Source of the DNA: CALDCK01 sp050618055
GTDB taxonomy: Bacteria; Myxococcota_A; UBA9160; SMWR01
Length of the DNA stretch: 33,943 nucleotides
Direction: 5' to 3'
NCBI GenBank assembly: GCA_050618055.1
Contig: JBNLVK010000243.1
Location: 1-33,943, forward strand
The notes beneath the pieces are model-generated. The model searched no databases. It saw nothing but the letters and a program-made list of their open reading frames with translations, and had not been told where the DNA came from. A program made the position numbers and the translations under genes. Of this stretch, positions 17,554-25,277 are shown in pieces; positions within the stretch are counted from its first letter, which is position 1, and each line of letters opens with the position of its first letter.

Positions 17554-18489
17554 GTGCTCCGGCCCTTGCTGCACTTCCTGTGGATCGGGACCGCGCTGTT
17601 CGCGGTGGACCGGTTGTGGCTGCGCGAGCCGCCGGCGCCCGCGCCGGTGATCGTGCCGGCGGCCCGCGTGGCCGAGCTGCGGACCGCCTTCCTGGCGCGC
17701 AGCGGACGCATGCCCGACGCCGACGAGCTGTCGGTGCTGGTGCGATCCGAGGTGGACGACGAGCTGCTCTACCGCGAGGCGCTGGCGGCCGGCTTCGACC
17801 GGGACGATCCGGTGGTGCAGCGCCGGCTGGTGCAGAACATGCGCTTCGCCGGCGCCGATCCGGAGCGCGACGACGCGTCGCTGTACGCCGAGGCGCTGGA
17901 GCTGGGCATGGATCGCAGCGATCCGGTGGTGCGGCGCCGGCTGGTGCAGCGCATGCGGCTGGCCATCGAGGCGGAGGCGATGACCGACGAGCCGGGCGAG
18001 ACCGAGCTGCGCGCCCGCTACGACGCCGAGCGCGCGCGCTTCGTGGATCCCACGCGCGTCCGCCTGGTGCAGCTCTACTTCGACGGCGAGCCCGCCGGCG
18101 AGGCGGCCCGCGCCCTGGGGGAGCTGCGCGCGCGCGGCGCCGGCCCCGACGACACCGGCGAGCTGGGCGAGGCCTTCCTGCACGGGGTGCGGCAGCCGCT
18201 CCAGTCGGAGCGCGAGCTGGCGGCCCGCTTCGGCGCCGACTTCGGCGCCGCGGCGCTGGCGCTACCGGTGGGCGAGTGGTCGGGCCCGGTGACGTCGAGC
18301 TACGGCGAGCACCTGGTCCACGTCGTGGAGCGGGTGCCCGCCGCGCAGCGGCCCTTCGAGGCGGTGCGCGACGACCTGCGCCACGCGCTGCTGGCCGAGC
18401 GCCGCCGCCTGGCCCTGGCGGAGGTCCTGGCCGAGCTGCGCCGCGGCGTCCGCGTGGTGGTTCCGGACGGCGCGGGGCTCTCGCCCTAG
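17554..18489 (+). CDS. Parvulin-like peptidyl-prolyl isomerase, membrane-anchored
   Basis: This 311-residue protein has an N-terminal hydrophobic segment (about 4-20) that should leave the bulk in the periplasm. A SurA/PpiC-like helical region is followed by a parvulin-like domain (about 165-280; LVQLYF, VGEWSGPVTSSYGEHLVHV). These enzymes isomerise proline bonds during outer-membrane protein folding. Two copies of one helical unit, about 29 residues each (70-98 and 108-136, 38 residues apart), share DPVV-RRLVQ-M. The GTG at 17554 gives the anchor directly. It is divergent from the Rieske oxygenase. Confidence 0.75.
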   Translation: MLRPLLHFLWIGTALFAVDRLWLREPPAPAPVIVPAARVAELRTAFLARSGRMPDADELSVLVRSEVDDELLYREALAAGFDRDDPVVQRRLVQNMRFAGADPERDDASLYAEALELGMDRSDPVVRRRLVQRMRLAIEAEAMTDEPGETELRARYDAERARFVDPTRVRLVQLYFDGEPAGEAARALGELRARGAGPDDTGELGEAFLHGVRQPLQSERELAARFGADFGAAALALPVGEWSGPVTSSYGEHLVHVVERVPAAQRPFEAVRDDLRHALLAERRRLALAEVLAELRRGVRVVVPDGAGLSP

Positions 18490-18496
18490 GCAAGCC

Positions 18497-19381
18497 TCAC
18501 TCCAGCAGGTTCGTGCGGATGCGGGCGAGCAGGGCGTCGTCGGCGCCCAGGGCCTGGCGCAGGTAGCCGTCGGTGTCGCCGTACTTCTCGTCGATCGTGT
18601 CGAAGGCGGTCTGGAGGTACTCGCGGCGCGCCTCGAACAGGGGGCGCACGTCGTCGGGCTCGGTGCGGAAGAACGAGACGAAGCGCAGGATCGTGAGCAC
18701 GCGCTCGGTGTGGTCGGCGCTGAACTCGTTGGTGCGCAGGTAGTCGCGCATCACCGTCTCGCGGGGGACGCCCACCGCCATCAGCGCGAGCGCCGCGCCG
18801 AAGCCGGCCCGGTCCTTGCCGGCGGTGCAATGGAAGAGGGTGGGGAGGTGGTCGGCGTCGGCCAGGCCGTGCAGGAAGTCGGCGTAGACGTCGGAGAAGT
18901 CGGTGACGAAGGCGCGGTTGCCGTCGACCAGCATGCCGGTCATCTCCCGAGCGGTGGCCTCACCGCCCAGGATGCGCTCCTGGAGCTCGGCCGGGTCGAG
19001 GGCGTCGCCCTGGATGGGGGAGAGCACGATCTCGAGGCCGGGGATCGCCGGGATGCGGTCCGGATCGCGCTCGCGCTCCAGCGCCGAGCGGAAGTCGATC
19101 ACGCGCCGCAGGCGCAGCCGCTCGAGGTAGCGCAGGTCGTCGTCGGTGAGTCCGGCCAGCGCGTCGGACCGGAACAGCATGCCCCAGCGGGTGGTGCGCC
19201 CGTCGGCGGTGGCGTAGCCGCCCAGGTCGCGCAGGTTGTGGGCGCCGTCGACCGGCAGCCGCCGGTACGTCTCGCGCTCCGCCGCCGGCAGCTCGGACGG
19301 GACCGGGCGGGCGTCGGGCGGCGCCGAGCTGCTGCAGGCCAGCAGCAGCGCGCAGAGCAGGGCGGGCAGCAGGCGGCGCAA
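18497..19381 (-). CDS. Tyrosine phosphatase-like lipoprotein (Y_phosphatase3)
   Basis: This 294-residue protein has a lipoprotein signal with the lipobox LLAC at C16, followed by a dual-specificity-type phosphatase domain. The P-loop is clear: H184-C185-TAGKD-R191, and the HNLRDLGGY motif near 48-56 is typical of the Y_phosphatase3 family (Mycobacterium PtpB-like). It probably acts on phosphorylated sugars, lipids or tyrosine in the periplasm. The TTG at 19381 is the only start that keeps the whole signal peptide, and it lies 5 bases after the SDR stop; no strong ribosome site is seen, so coupling is likely. It forms an operon with the SDR and SGNH gene. Confidence 0.82.
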   Translation of the reverse strand: MRRLLPALLCALLLACSSSAPPDARPVPSELPAAERETYRRLPVDGAHNLRDLGGYATADGRTTRWGMLFRSDALAGLTDDDLRYLERLRLRRVIDFRSALERERDPDRIPAIPGLEIVLSPIQGDALDPAELQERILGGEATAREMTGMLVDGNRAFVTDFSDVYADFLHGLADADHLPTLFHCTAGKDRAGFGAALALMAVGVPRETVMRDYLRTNEFSADHTERVLTILRFVSFFRTEPDDVRPLFEARREYLQTAFDTIDEKYGDTDGYLRQALGADDALLARIRTNLLE

Positions 19382-19386
19382 GCGGG

Positions 19387-20166
19387 TCAGCCCTTCGCCG
19401 CCGCGGCGCGCATGAAGTCCTCGACCCGCGGCAGGCGGCGCAGCGACGTGCCGCCGTCGACGTGCAGGTTCTGGCCGGTGACGAAGGACGACTCGTCGCC
19501 GGCCAGCCAGGCCACCGCCCCGACCACGTCGTCGATACGCCCGATGCGCCCCAGCGGTGTCTCGGCCCGGAAGGCGTCGGCCACGCCGGGCGCGTCCAGC
19601 AGGTGCTTCGTCATCGGCGTCTCGATCAGCGTCGGCGACACCACGTTCACGCGCACGCCCTGTGCGCCGTACTCGGAGGCGGCGATGCGCGTGGCGTGGT
19701 TGATGCCGGCCTTGGCGCCGGCGTAGTGGGCGTAGCCCTCGGCCACCAGCGTCGCCGTCAGCGACGAGATCGTCACGATCGAGCCGCCGCCGGTCATGGC
19801 GGCGGCCATCTGCTGGATGACGTAGAGCGCCCCGGTGAACTGGACCGCCACCATGGGCTCCACACGCTCCGGTGTCAGGTCCCGGAAGAAGACCATGTCC
19901 TCGTAGCCGGCCGAGTTGACCGCCACGTCCAGTCCGCCGAGCTTCTCGCCGGCCGCCCGGGCCAGCGCGACCACGTCGTCGTAGCGGGTGATGTCGCAGG
20001 CGACGGCGTGGGCTCCGGTGCGCTCGGCCACCGGGGCCAGCGTCTCCGGGTTGCGCGCGGCCACCACCAGGCGGGCGCCGTCCCGCGCGAAGCGCTCGGC
20101 GATGCGTTCCCCGAAGCCGCTGGACGCGCCGATCACCACCGCGCGCCTGCCTTCCAGTGCCGACAT
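19387..20166 (-). CDS. Short-chain dehydrogenase/reductase
   Basis: This 259-residue classical SDR has GASSGFG (13-19), NSAG near 84-87, a catalytic serine in TISS (131-135) and Y148-x-x-x-K152. The GARLVVAARN segment after beta-2 suggests NADPH preference (Arg at that position). The C-terminal GQNLHVDGG motif is standard. The ATG at 20166 has GAGGAGG about 5-9 bases upstream, a clear ribosome site. It is the middle gene of the SGNH-SDR-phosphatase unit; the substrate is unknown. Confidence 0.86.
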   Translation of the reverse strand: MSALEGRRAVVIGASSGFGERIAERFARDGARLVVAARNPETLAPVAERTGAHAVACDITRYDDVVALARAAGEKLGGLDVAVNSAGYEDMVFFRDLTPERVEPMVAVQFTGALYVIQQMAAAMTGGGSIVTISSLTATLVAEGYAHYAGAKAGINHATRIAASEYGAQGVRVNVVSPTLIETPMTKHLLDAPGVADAFRAETPLGRIGRIDDVVGAVAWLAGDESSFVTGQNLHVDGGTSLRRLPRVEDFMRAAAAKG

Positions 20167-20189
20167 ACCGCCCTCCTCGGCGGCGGATT

Positions 20190-21404
20190 CTACACGTCGT
20201 CCGACGCCGCAGGGGGAATCGTGCAGCCGGGCTCGGGGCGTTCCAGCAGGTGGAGCAGGCCCTGGAAGACGTTCTCCGCCAGGCGCTCGCGACCGGCCTG
20301 GTTCAGGTGGAAGAGGTCGATGAACGACGCCTCGTCGCGGCCGTCGAGCCCCGGGTGGGTGTCGATCACCAGCGCGCGGTAGCGGGCGCCGAGCGCGCGG
20401 ATGAAGCGGCCGTGGAGCCGGTTCGCCAGCAGCATGCGGCGCGTGCGCGGATCGATGGCCTCGTGGCGGCGGATGCTCCGCTCGGAGGAGCGCTCGTTCA
20501 CCGCCAGGCTCGCCGACGCCAGCGCCACGTCGACGCCGGCGCGGCGCAGCTCGAGCAGGAAGCGGCGGTAGGTGGGGGTCAGCGAGATGGCCTCCAGGTC
20601 GAGGGCCCCGGGCTCCGACGCCACCTCGTCGCGAAAGCGGCGCGCCACGGCGACGCTGCGCAGCTCGTCCTCGATGCGCCGCACGAAGGCCGACGCCCGC
20701 GGCGGCACGGCGAGGTCGGGCGTCACGTCCGCGTCGATCTCGCCCATCAGGCCGGCCACGTCCTGCGGCGCCGGGTAGAACACCACCAGGTCGGGCGCGT
20801 GGCGGCGGAAGTCCATCGAGAAATCCTTGGCCGATCCGCCGAGGGCGCGCCCCAGCCGCCCGCCGTTGGTGACCACCACCCGGCGCCGGCACGAGAGCGT
20901 GTCGATGCGCTCCTGGAGCAGCGCCGGCCAGGGAAGCTCCTCGGGCGTACGCGTCGCGCCGAAGGTGGTCGAGCCGCCCAGCGCGACGATCGAGAAGACC
21001 TCGTCGCCGAGCACGCCGGGCTGGCCCGCGTCGGTGCGCAGCCCGCGCGCGTCGACCGGGATCTCGTGGTCGAAGATCCGCACCGGTCCGCGCCGCACCG
21101 GGGTGGACAGCGTGCGACGCTCGACCGGGTGCGCCTCCCAGAACCCGGCCAGCGCGTTGTGCTCGCGGGGCGGAACGCCGGCCCAGGCCAGCAGCGACAG
21201 CCCGACCGGAACCGCCGCCAGCGCGGCCAGGCTGCTGCCCAGCGCGGTGCGCAGTCCCTTGCGCCAGGCGGTTCCCAGCAGCACCGCAGCGAGCAGCCAG
21301 GCACCGGCGTGGAAGCGCAGCGGATCGTCGACCAGGTGCCCCCGCACGGCGAGCTCGGCACCGCCCAGCAGGGCGATCCAGTAGGCGAGGCTCCGGGTGG
21401 ACAT
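20190..21404 (-). CDS. SGNH/GDSL-type hydrolase with N-terminal membrane region
   Basis: This 404-residue protein has two or three hydrophobic segments in its first 75 residues and an SGNH hydrolase domain behind them. Block I is GGSTTFG (143-149, catalytic S145), a TNGG segment supplies the Asn block, and D363-x-x-H366 (DLFHLNQAG) is block V. The family includes acetyl-esterases, lipases and sugar-modifying enzymes such as AlgJ/AlgX. The TM-plus-SGNH layout suggests action on periplasmic glycan or lipid (inference). TAGGTT (21416-21421) lies 11 bases upstream of the ATG at 21404. The stop is 23 bases before the SDR start. Confidence 0.78.
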   Translation of the reverse strand: MSTRSLAYWIALLGGAELAVRGHLVDDPLRFHAGAWLLAAVLLGTAWRKGLRTALGSSLAALAAVPVGLSLLAWAGVPPREHNALAGFWEAHPVERRTLSTPVRRGPVRIFDHEIPVDARGLRTDAGQPGVLGDEVFSIVALGGSTTFGATRTPEELPWPALLQERIDTLSCRRRVVVTNGGRLGRALGGSAKDFSMDFRRHAPDLVVFYPAPQDVAGLMGEIDADVTPDLAVPPRASAFVRRIEDELRSVAVARRFRDEVASEPGALDLEAISLTPTYRRFLLELRRAGVDVALASASLAVNERSSERSIRRHEAIDPRTRRMLLANRLHGRFIRALGARYRALVIDTHPGLDGRDEASFIDLFHLNQAGRERLAENVFQGLLHLLERPEPGCTIPPAASDDV

Positions 21405-21415
21405 GGACCGGCTCG

Positions 21416-21421
21416 AACCTA
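21416..21421 (-). promoter_or_regulatory. Putative -10 (TAGGTT) for the SGNH operon
   Basis: On the minus strand TAGGTT ends 11 bases before the ATG at 21404, leaving a leader of only a few bases. No -35 is clear. Confidence 0.3.
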
Positions 21422-21487
21422 TCGCGCCTGCCCGCGAAGGGGGAGGCCGCGCTGGAGATCCGACGGGCCACGGGCGATGATGGTGGC

Positions 21488-22255
21488 ATGAGCGACGTCG
21501 AGGACGCGATCGGGATCATCCGCGGCTGGATCGACGAGGCGGAGCGCGTGCTGGTGCTGACCGGCGCCGGCATCTCCACCGACTCGGGCATTCCCGACTT
21601 CCGCGGACCCCAGGGAGTCTGGACCAAGAACCCGGCCGCCGAGAAGATGGCGACCCTCCAGCACTACATGGCCGATCCGGAGGTGCGCCGGAACGCCTGG
21701 CGCACCCGGGTCGAGATGGCGGCCCACGAGCGCCAGCCCAACGCCGGACACGCGGCCCTGGTCGAGCTCGAGCGGCGCGGCAAGCTGCTCGCCCTGGTCA
21801 CCCAGAACGTGGACGGCCTGCACCAGAAGGCGGGCACCTCGCCGGAACGCGTGATCGAGATCCACGGCACGCTGCACGAGGTGATGTGCATGGAGTGCGA
21901 CGAGCGCGCGCCCATGGAGCGGGCGCTGGCGCGGGTCCGGGCCGGCGAGGAGGATCCGGCCTGCCGCAGCTGCGGCGGCATCCTCAAGTCGGCGACCATC
22001 TCCTTCGGCCAGAACCTGGTGCCCGACGACCTGGCTCGCTCGCAGCAGGCCGCCGAGGAGTGCGACCTGCTGCTGGCGGTGGGCTCGACGCTGGCGGTGT
22101 ATCCGGCGGCGGGCGTCGTCCCGATCGCGGCGCAGCGCGGCGCCCGCGTCGTCATCCTGAACGCCGAGCCCACCGAGCTCGACGACCTGGCCCACGCCGT
22201 GGTGCGCGGCTCGATCAGCGAGCTGCTGCCGCGCATGGTGGCCGCCACCGCCTGA
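21488..22255 (+). CDS. cobB: Sir2-family NAD-dependent protein deacylase (CobB type)
   Basis: This 255-residue sirtuin shows all the family landmarks: GAGIS (26-30), the PDFRG motif, QNVDGLH (106-112), the catalytic H126 in EIHG and a zinc site with C134, C137, C159 and C162. It removes acyl groups from lysines using NAD. Length and zinc ribbon match the class U/III bacterial enzymes rather than the larger SIR2-like effector ATPases of defence systems. The ATG at 21488 has no Shine-Dalgarno. It is divergent from the SGNH operon and converges with the VOC gene. Confidence 0.92.
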   Translation: MSDVEDAIGIIRGWIDEAERVLVLTGAGISTDSGIPDFRGPQGVWTKNPAAEKMATLQHYMADPEVRRNAWRTRVEMAAHERQPNAGHAALVELERRGKLLALVTQNVDGLHQKAGTSPERVIEIHGTLHEVMCMECDERAPMERALARVRAGEEDPACRSCGGILKSATISFGQNLVPDDLARSQQAAEECDLLLAVGSTLAVYPAAGVVPIAAQRGARVVILNAEPTELDDLAHAVVRGSISELLPRMVAATA

Positions 22256-22261
22256 GGCGGC
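22241..22261. terminator. Possible hairpin between sirtuin and VOC genes
   Basis: GCCGCC (22241-22246) pairs with GGCGGC (22256-22261), spanning the sirtuin stop. A tighter alternative is CCGCC-TGA-GGCGG. No T tract. Confidence 0.3.
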
Positions 22262-22262
22262 T

Positions 22263-22781
22263 TCAGCGCCGGATCGGGTCGCTGCCGTCCCAGGACGCGG
22301 CGGCTTCTGCGATGTGGCGGAAGAAGCGCCCCTTGGGTCCGCTGATCTCGGACAGCTCGACCACCGTGCCCGGGTGCTGCTCGGTCTCCAGGTAGACGAA
22401 GCGGCCGTCCTCGCCGATGCAGCCCGACTGGCCCACCCGGTAGCCCTGGGCCGCCAGACGCGCCAGGTCGGCGTCGAAGCCCTCGGTCCAGTACGCCACG
22501 TGCTGGAGGCCCTCGCCGCTGCGGGCCAGGAAGTCGCGGTACATCGACGGGGCGTCGTTGCGCTGCTGGATCAGCTCGATCTGGAGCGGCCCCGAGTTCG
22601 CCAGCGCGATCGACACCTGGAGGTCCGACGGCTCGCCCCGGTAGCGGAAGTCCTCGATCGGGGCGCGCTCGAAGTAGAAGAAGGGGCCCACGCCCAGCAC
22701 CTCGGTCCAGTGGCGCATGGCGGCCTCGACGTCGTGCACGACGTAGCCGTTCTGCCGGATCTCCCCGAAGTGCCGACTCAC
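22263..22781 (-). CDS. VOC (glyoxalase/bleomycin) family protein
   Basis: This 172-residue protein looks like a vicinal-oxygen-chelate domain (Glyoxalase_4 type). The N-terminal beta-alpha-beta unit includes NGYVVHDVEAAMRHW. A middle segment QIELIQQRN supplies a likely acidic ligand, and LQHVAYWT and VVELSEI give the remaining ones. VOC proteins isomerise, epimerise or cleave with a divalent metal, and methylmalonyl-CoA epimerase is a plausible relative. The substrate is unknown. The start is the GTG at 22781; TAGGCT ends 6 bases upstream and there is no ribosome site. Confidence 0.8.
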   Translation of the reverse strand: MSRHFGEIRQNGYVVHDVEAAMRHWTEVLGVGPFFYFERAPIEDFRYRGEPSDLQVSIALANSGPLQIELIQQRNDAPSMYRDFLARSGEGLQHVAYWTEGFDADLARLAAQGYRVGQSGCIGEDGRFVYLETEQHPGTVVELSEISGPKGRFFRHIAEAAASWDGSDPIRR

Positions 22782-22787
22782 CCGACC

Positions 22788-22793
22788 AGCCTA
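22788..22793 (-). promoter_or_regulatory. Putative -10 (TAGGCT), leaderless VOC gene
   Basis: On the minus strand TAGGCT ends 6 bases before the GTG at 22781, with no Shine-Dalgarno. Confidence 0.35.
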
Positions 22794-22860
22794 CCCGTTC
22801 CGGAGGCCGATCTCCCGATGGAGGGTGGCGGCGCCCGCGGCGATCCCGGAGAATGCGCGC

Positions 22861-23187
22861 GTGCTCCACGGACTCGACAGGGACCAGCGGCTCCAGCTGA
22901 TGAAGTTCGTCTGTGCCTTCGCCTGGGCGGATCTCTCGCTGCACCCGGAGGAGCGGGCGTTCGTCGAGCGTCTGGTGTCGCGGCTGGGCTTCGACGCCGA
23001 CGAGGAGGAGCAGGTGAAGGTCTGGCTGGCGTCGCCGCCGCCCGCCGAGTCGGTCGACCCGACCGCGATTCCGCGCGAGCACAAGCGCGTGTTCCTGGCG
23101 GCGATCGACGGCGTGATCGCCGCCGACGGGGTGATCGCGCCGGAGGAGCGCGAGAGCGTGAAGCTGTTGAAGGAGTTGCTGGACTAA
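22861..23187 (+). CDS. TerB-like protein
   Basis: This protein of about 108 residues is all-helical and fits the TerB-type domain. An acidic metal-binding pattern is visible in ADLSLHPEERAFVE and again in ADGVIAPEERES, the two halves of the family repeat. TerB domains occur in tellurite-resistance and stress contexts, but this gene stands alone and is probably a general stress or metal-linked protein. I chose the GTG at 22861, which has GGAG 9 bases upstream; a GTG at 22825 would add 12 residues. Its TAA stop overlaps the opposite stop of endonuclease V by 4 bases. Confidence 0.75.
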   Translation: MLHGLDRDQRLQLMKFVCAFAWADLSLHPEERAFVERLVSRLGFDADEEEQVKVWLASPPPAESVDPTAIPREHKRVFLAAIDGVIAADGVIAPEERESVKLLKELLD

Positions 23188-23202
23188 CGCGCCAGCTCCT
23201 TC
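23169..23202. terminator. Bidirectional hairpin across TerB and EndoV stops
   Basis: GAAGGA (23169-23174) pairs with TCCTTC (23197-23202), and GCTGG (23178-23182) with CCAGC (23192-23196). The loop is 9 bases and three bases (GTT) bulge on one side. Both stop codons lie in the loop and stem. Confidence 0.5.
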
Positions 23203-23867
23203 TTCGCCCGCGCCACCGCCCGGTCCGCCTGGCGGGTCGGTTCGGGCAGGCGGAAGCCGCCGCCGCAGGCGAGCACCCAGCGCTCCGCGGTCGGCAGGTC
23301 GACGGCGTGGCCGATGGAGACGAACACCGGCGCGACGCCCTGCCGGGTGCGCAGCACGGTGCCGATGCGCTCGGGTCCGTCGCGCAGCGCGGTGCGCGCG
23401 CCGCGCGCGAGCCCCGGCTCGCGGTGCACGCCCACCAGCCGGCTCTTGGCGACGCCGACGGTGGGCAGGTCGGCGACGACGCCCACGTGGCAGGCGATGC
23501 CGAAGCGCCGCGGGTGCGCCAGGCCGTGGCCGTCGACCATCAGCGCGTCGGGGGTGGTGCGCAGGGCGCGCAGCGCCGCCAGCTCGGCCGGTGCTTCGCG
23601 GAACGAGAGCAGTCCGGGGACGTAGGGAAAGGTGAGCGGGCGGACGACGACCTGCTCCTCGACGACGCGCTTCTCCGCCACGTCCCAGCACACGGCGGCG
23701 GACAGGCAGAGCGCACCGTCGCGCGAGAAGGCGCAGTCGACGCCGGCCACCACCCGCACCGTCGCGCGCCGCCGGCGGCGGCTGACGCGCTCTGCCATGC
23801 GCCGCTGCACGGCGACGGCCTGCTTCGGCGACAGGTTCCAGGCGTGGGGCGCGCGCGGGATCTTCAC
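23184..23867 (-). CDS. nfi: Endonuclease V
   Basis: This 227-residue enzyme cleaves near deaminated bases such as hypoxanthine in DNA repair. The motifs are complete: VAGVDCAF with catalytic D44, PYVPGLLSFRE with E91, and VDGHGLAHPRRFGIACHVG with D112. They correspond to D35, E89 and D110 of the E. coli enzyme. I prefer the GTG at 23867, which gives a length close to E. coli Nfi. The GTG at 23882 is possible and would add five residues. TACAAC ends 6 bases upstream of the GTG at 23867. Confidence 0.93.
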   Translation of the reverse strand: MKIPRAPHAWNLSPKQAVAVQRRMAERVSRRRRRATVRVVAGVDCAFSRDGALCLSAAVCWDVAEKRVVEEQVVVRPLTFPYVPGLLSFREAPAELAALRALRTTPDALMVDGHGLAHPRRFGIACHVGVVADLPTVGVAKSRLVGVHREPGLARGARTALRDGPERIGTVLRTRQGVAPVFVSIGHAVDLPTAERWVLACGGGFRLPEPTRQADRAVARAKKELAR

Positions 23868-23873
23868 CCGACC

Positions 23874-23883
23874 GTTGTACACT
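23874..23883. promoter_or_regulatory. Overlapping back-to-back -10 elements
   Basis: Within GTTGTACACT, TACACT (23878-23883, plus) lies 6 bases before an ATG at 23890. TACAAC (23874-23879, minus) lies 6 bases before the GTG at 23867. The two share a TA core in the palindrome TGTACA. Confidence 0.35.
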
Positions 23884-23889
23884 GGGAAG

Positions 23890-23916
23890 ATGCCGCCGCG
23901 CTCCCGGACCCGCTGA
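23890..23916 (+). CDS. Possible 8-codon leader peptide
   Basis: ATG CCG CCG CGC TCC CGG ACC CGC TGA encodes MPPRSRTR, and its stop abuts the ATG of the histidine phosphatase gene. TACACT ends 6 bases upstream. If transcription starts here it would be leaderless, and the phosphatase would be translated by reinitiation. It may be chance. Confidence 0.3.
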   Translation: MPPRSRTR

Positions 23917-24531
23917 ATGTCGATCCTGCTGGTGCGGCACGGCGAGACCGCGGGCAACCGGGATCGGGTGATCCAGGTGCCCGAGACCCCGCTCTCGGAC
24001 CGCGGCCTGGCACAGGCGGCCCGGCTGGGCGCGCGGCTGGCCGGCGAGCGCGTCGCCCGGGTGCTGGCCAGCGACCTGGCGCGGGCCCGCATGACCGGCG
24101 AGGCGATCGCGGCCGCCACCGGCGCGCCGCTCTCGCTGGATGCCCGCCTCCAGGAGCGCAACTTCGGCGACCTGCGCGGCACGCCCTACGCCGAGCTCGA
24201 CTTCGACCCCTTCCAGCCGGGCTACGTGCCGCCGGCCGGCGAGAGCTGGGAGGACCTGCACGCCCGCGCCGACGCGGTCTGGGAGCACCTGGTGGAGCTG
24301 GCCGCCGGGCTCGATGCGGGCGATCTGGTGGTGGTGACCCACGGCCTGGTCTGCCACTCGCTGGTGACCCGCCGCCTCGACCTGGGACCGCTCGCTGCGC
24401 CCGCCGGCTACGGCAACACCTCGCTCACGGTGATCGACCCCCGGCCGCCCTTCCGGGTGAGCCTGGTGAACTGCACCGCCCACCTGGACGCCGAGACCGC
24501 CCACGACACGCGCACCCGCTCCGGGCTCTGA
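23917..24531 (+). CDS. Histidine phosphatase (phosphoglycerate mutase-like)
   Basis: This 204-residue protein belongs to the histidine-phosphatase superfamily. The phosphohistidine H8 lies in LVRHGET, a second histidine H142 in VVTHG, and the acid E80 in LQERNFG. The GDLRG and SDRG motifs are standard. The group includes cobalamin-pathway CobC, SixA and broad-range phosphatases, and the substrate cannot be fixed here. The ATG at 23917 has no ribosome site; it follows a TGA immediately (see the leader peptide). A short GC hairpin (24542-24557) lies after the stop. Confidence 0.85.
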   Translation: MSILLVRHGETAGNRDRVIQVPETPLSDRGLAQAARLGARLAGERVARVLASDLARARMTGEAIAAATGAPLSLDARLQERNFGDLRGTPYAELDFDPFQPGYVPPAGESWEDLHARADAVWEHLVELAAGLDAGDLVVVTHGLVCHSLVTRRLDLGPLAAPAGYGNTSLTVIDPRPPFRVSLVNCTAHLDAETAHDTRTRSGL

Positions 24532-24541
24532 GGCTTCGCAC

Positions 24542-24557
24542 GGGCCGGGACGGGCCC
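24542..24557 (+). terminator. Weak hairpin after the phosphatase gene
   Basis: GGGCC (24542-24546) pairs with GGCCC (24553-24557) over a 6-base loop, 10 bases after the stop and just before an AT-rich promoter. No T tract. Confidence 0.3.
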
Positions 24558-24558
24558 C

Positions 24559-24586
24559 TTGCACAAGTATTATTTGTATGTACAAT
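24559..24586 (+). promoter_or_regulatory. Strong promoter with operator palindromes (TetR autoregulation)
   Basis: TTGCAC (24559-24564), a 16-base spacer and TACAAT (24581-24586) form the best promoter in the window. The AT-rich island contains the perfect palindrome TTGTATGTACAA (24574-24585) and an imperfect one, ACAA-N7-TTGT (24563-24577). Both overlap the promoter and are likely binding sites for the TetR product. The start GTG lies 7 bases after the -10. Confidence 0.6.
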
Positions 24587-24593
24587 TAATTCC

Positions 24594-25277
24594 GTGCCCG
24601 GCTCCCGAAGCGGATCCAGCCCCCGCGCCCGACGCCGTCCGGGGCGCCCCAGTGGTGCCCAGAGCGGCGAGACGCGGGAGACGATCCTGGCGGCCACCCG
24701 TGCCCTGCTGGCCGAGCGGGGCCTGCCGCGGGTCACGCTGCGGGCGGTGGCGAAGCGGGCCGGCGTGCAGCCGGCGCTGGTCACCTACTACTTCGGCAGC
24801 AAGCGGGCACTGCTCCGCGAGGTGGTCCTCGGCGTGGCCGCCCGCATCCGCGACGACCTCCGGGCCGAGGCCGTCCGGCCGGGCGATCCCTCGGAGCGCA
24901 TCGCCAACGTCATGCGTGCCATGGCCCGCATCTTCGTCGAGCATCCCTACGCGCCGCGCCTGCTGTTCGAGCAGGTGATGTTCGCCGAGGACGGGACCAT
25001 CGACGAATTCGTCGAGACCTTCGCGCGTCCCAACCTGGAGTCCATGCGGGATCTCCTGACGGCGGGGCACGCGTCGGGCCAGCTGCGCGAGCTGGATCCG
25101 GTGTTCTTCGCGCCGCAGCTCATCGGCCTGAACACCTTCTTCTACCTGGCCGAGCCCCTGATCACGCGCCTGTTCGACCTGGACGGCATCGATCGGGAGC
25201 TGGCGGAACGCTTCGCCGCGAGCAGCGCCGAGCTGCTGCTCCACGGCGTCCTGGCACGACCCCCGGAGGTGGAGTGA
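24594..25277 (+). CDS. TetR-family transcriptional regulator
   Basis: This 227-residue regulator has a basic N-terminal tail and a helix-turn-helix at about 47-71 (VTLRAVAKRAGVQPALVTYYFGSK region), which is standard for TetR. The C-terminal part is helical and binds an unknown ligand. It probably represses its own operon and the transport genes behind it through the palindromes at 24563-24585, with relief by a hydrophobic ligand (inference). The GTG at 24594 has no ribosome site and may be the first codon of a leaderless mRNA. Its stop overlaps the MMPL start (TGATG). Confidence 0.85.
   Translation: MPGSRSGSSPRARRRPGRPSGAQSGETRETILAATRALLAERGLPRVTLRAVAKRAGVQPALVTYYFGSKRALLREVVLGVAARIRDDLRAEAVRPGDPSERIANVMRAMARIFVEHPYAPRLLFEQVMFAEDGTIDEFVETFARPNLESMRDLLTAGHASGQLRELDPVFFAPQLIGLNTFFYLAEPLITRLFDLDGIDRELAERFAASSAELLLHGVLARPPEVE

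Noticed and set aside
22861..23187. Tellurite-resistance operon
   Set aside because: Only one TerB-like gene is present and no terACDEZ neighbours are visible.
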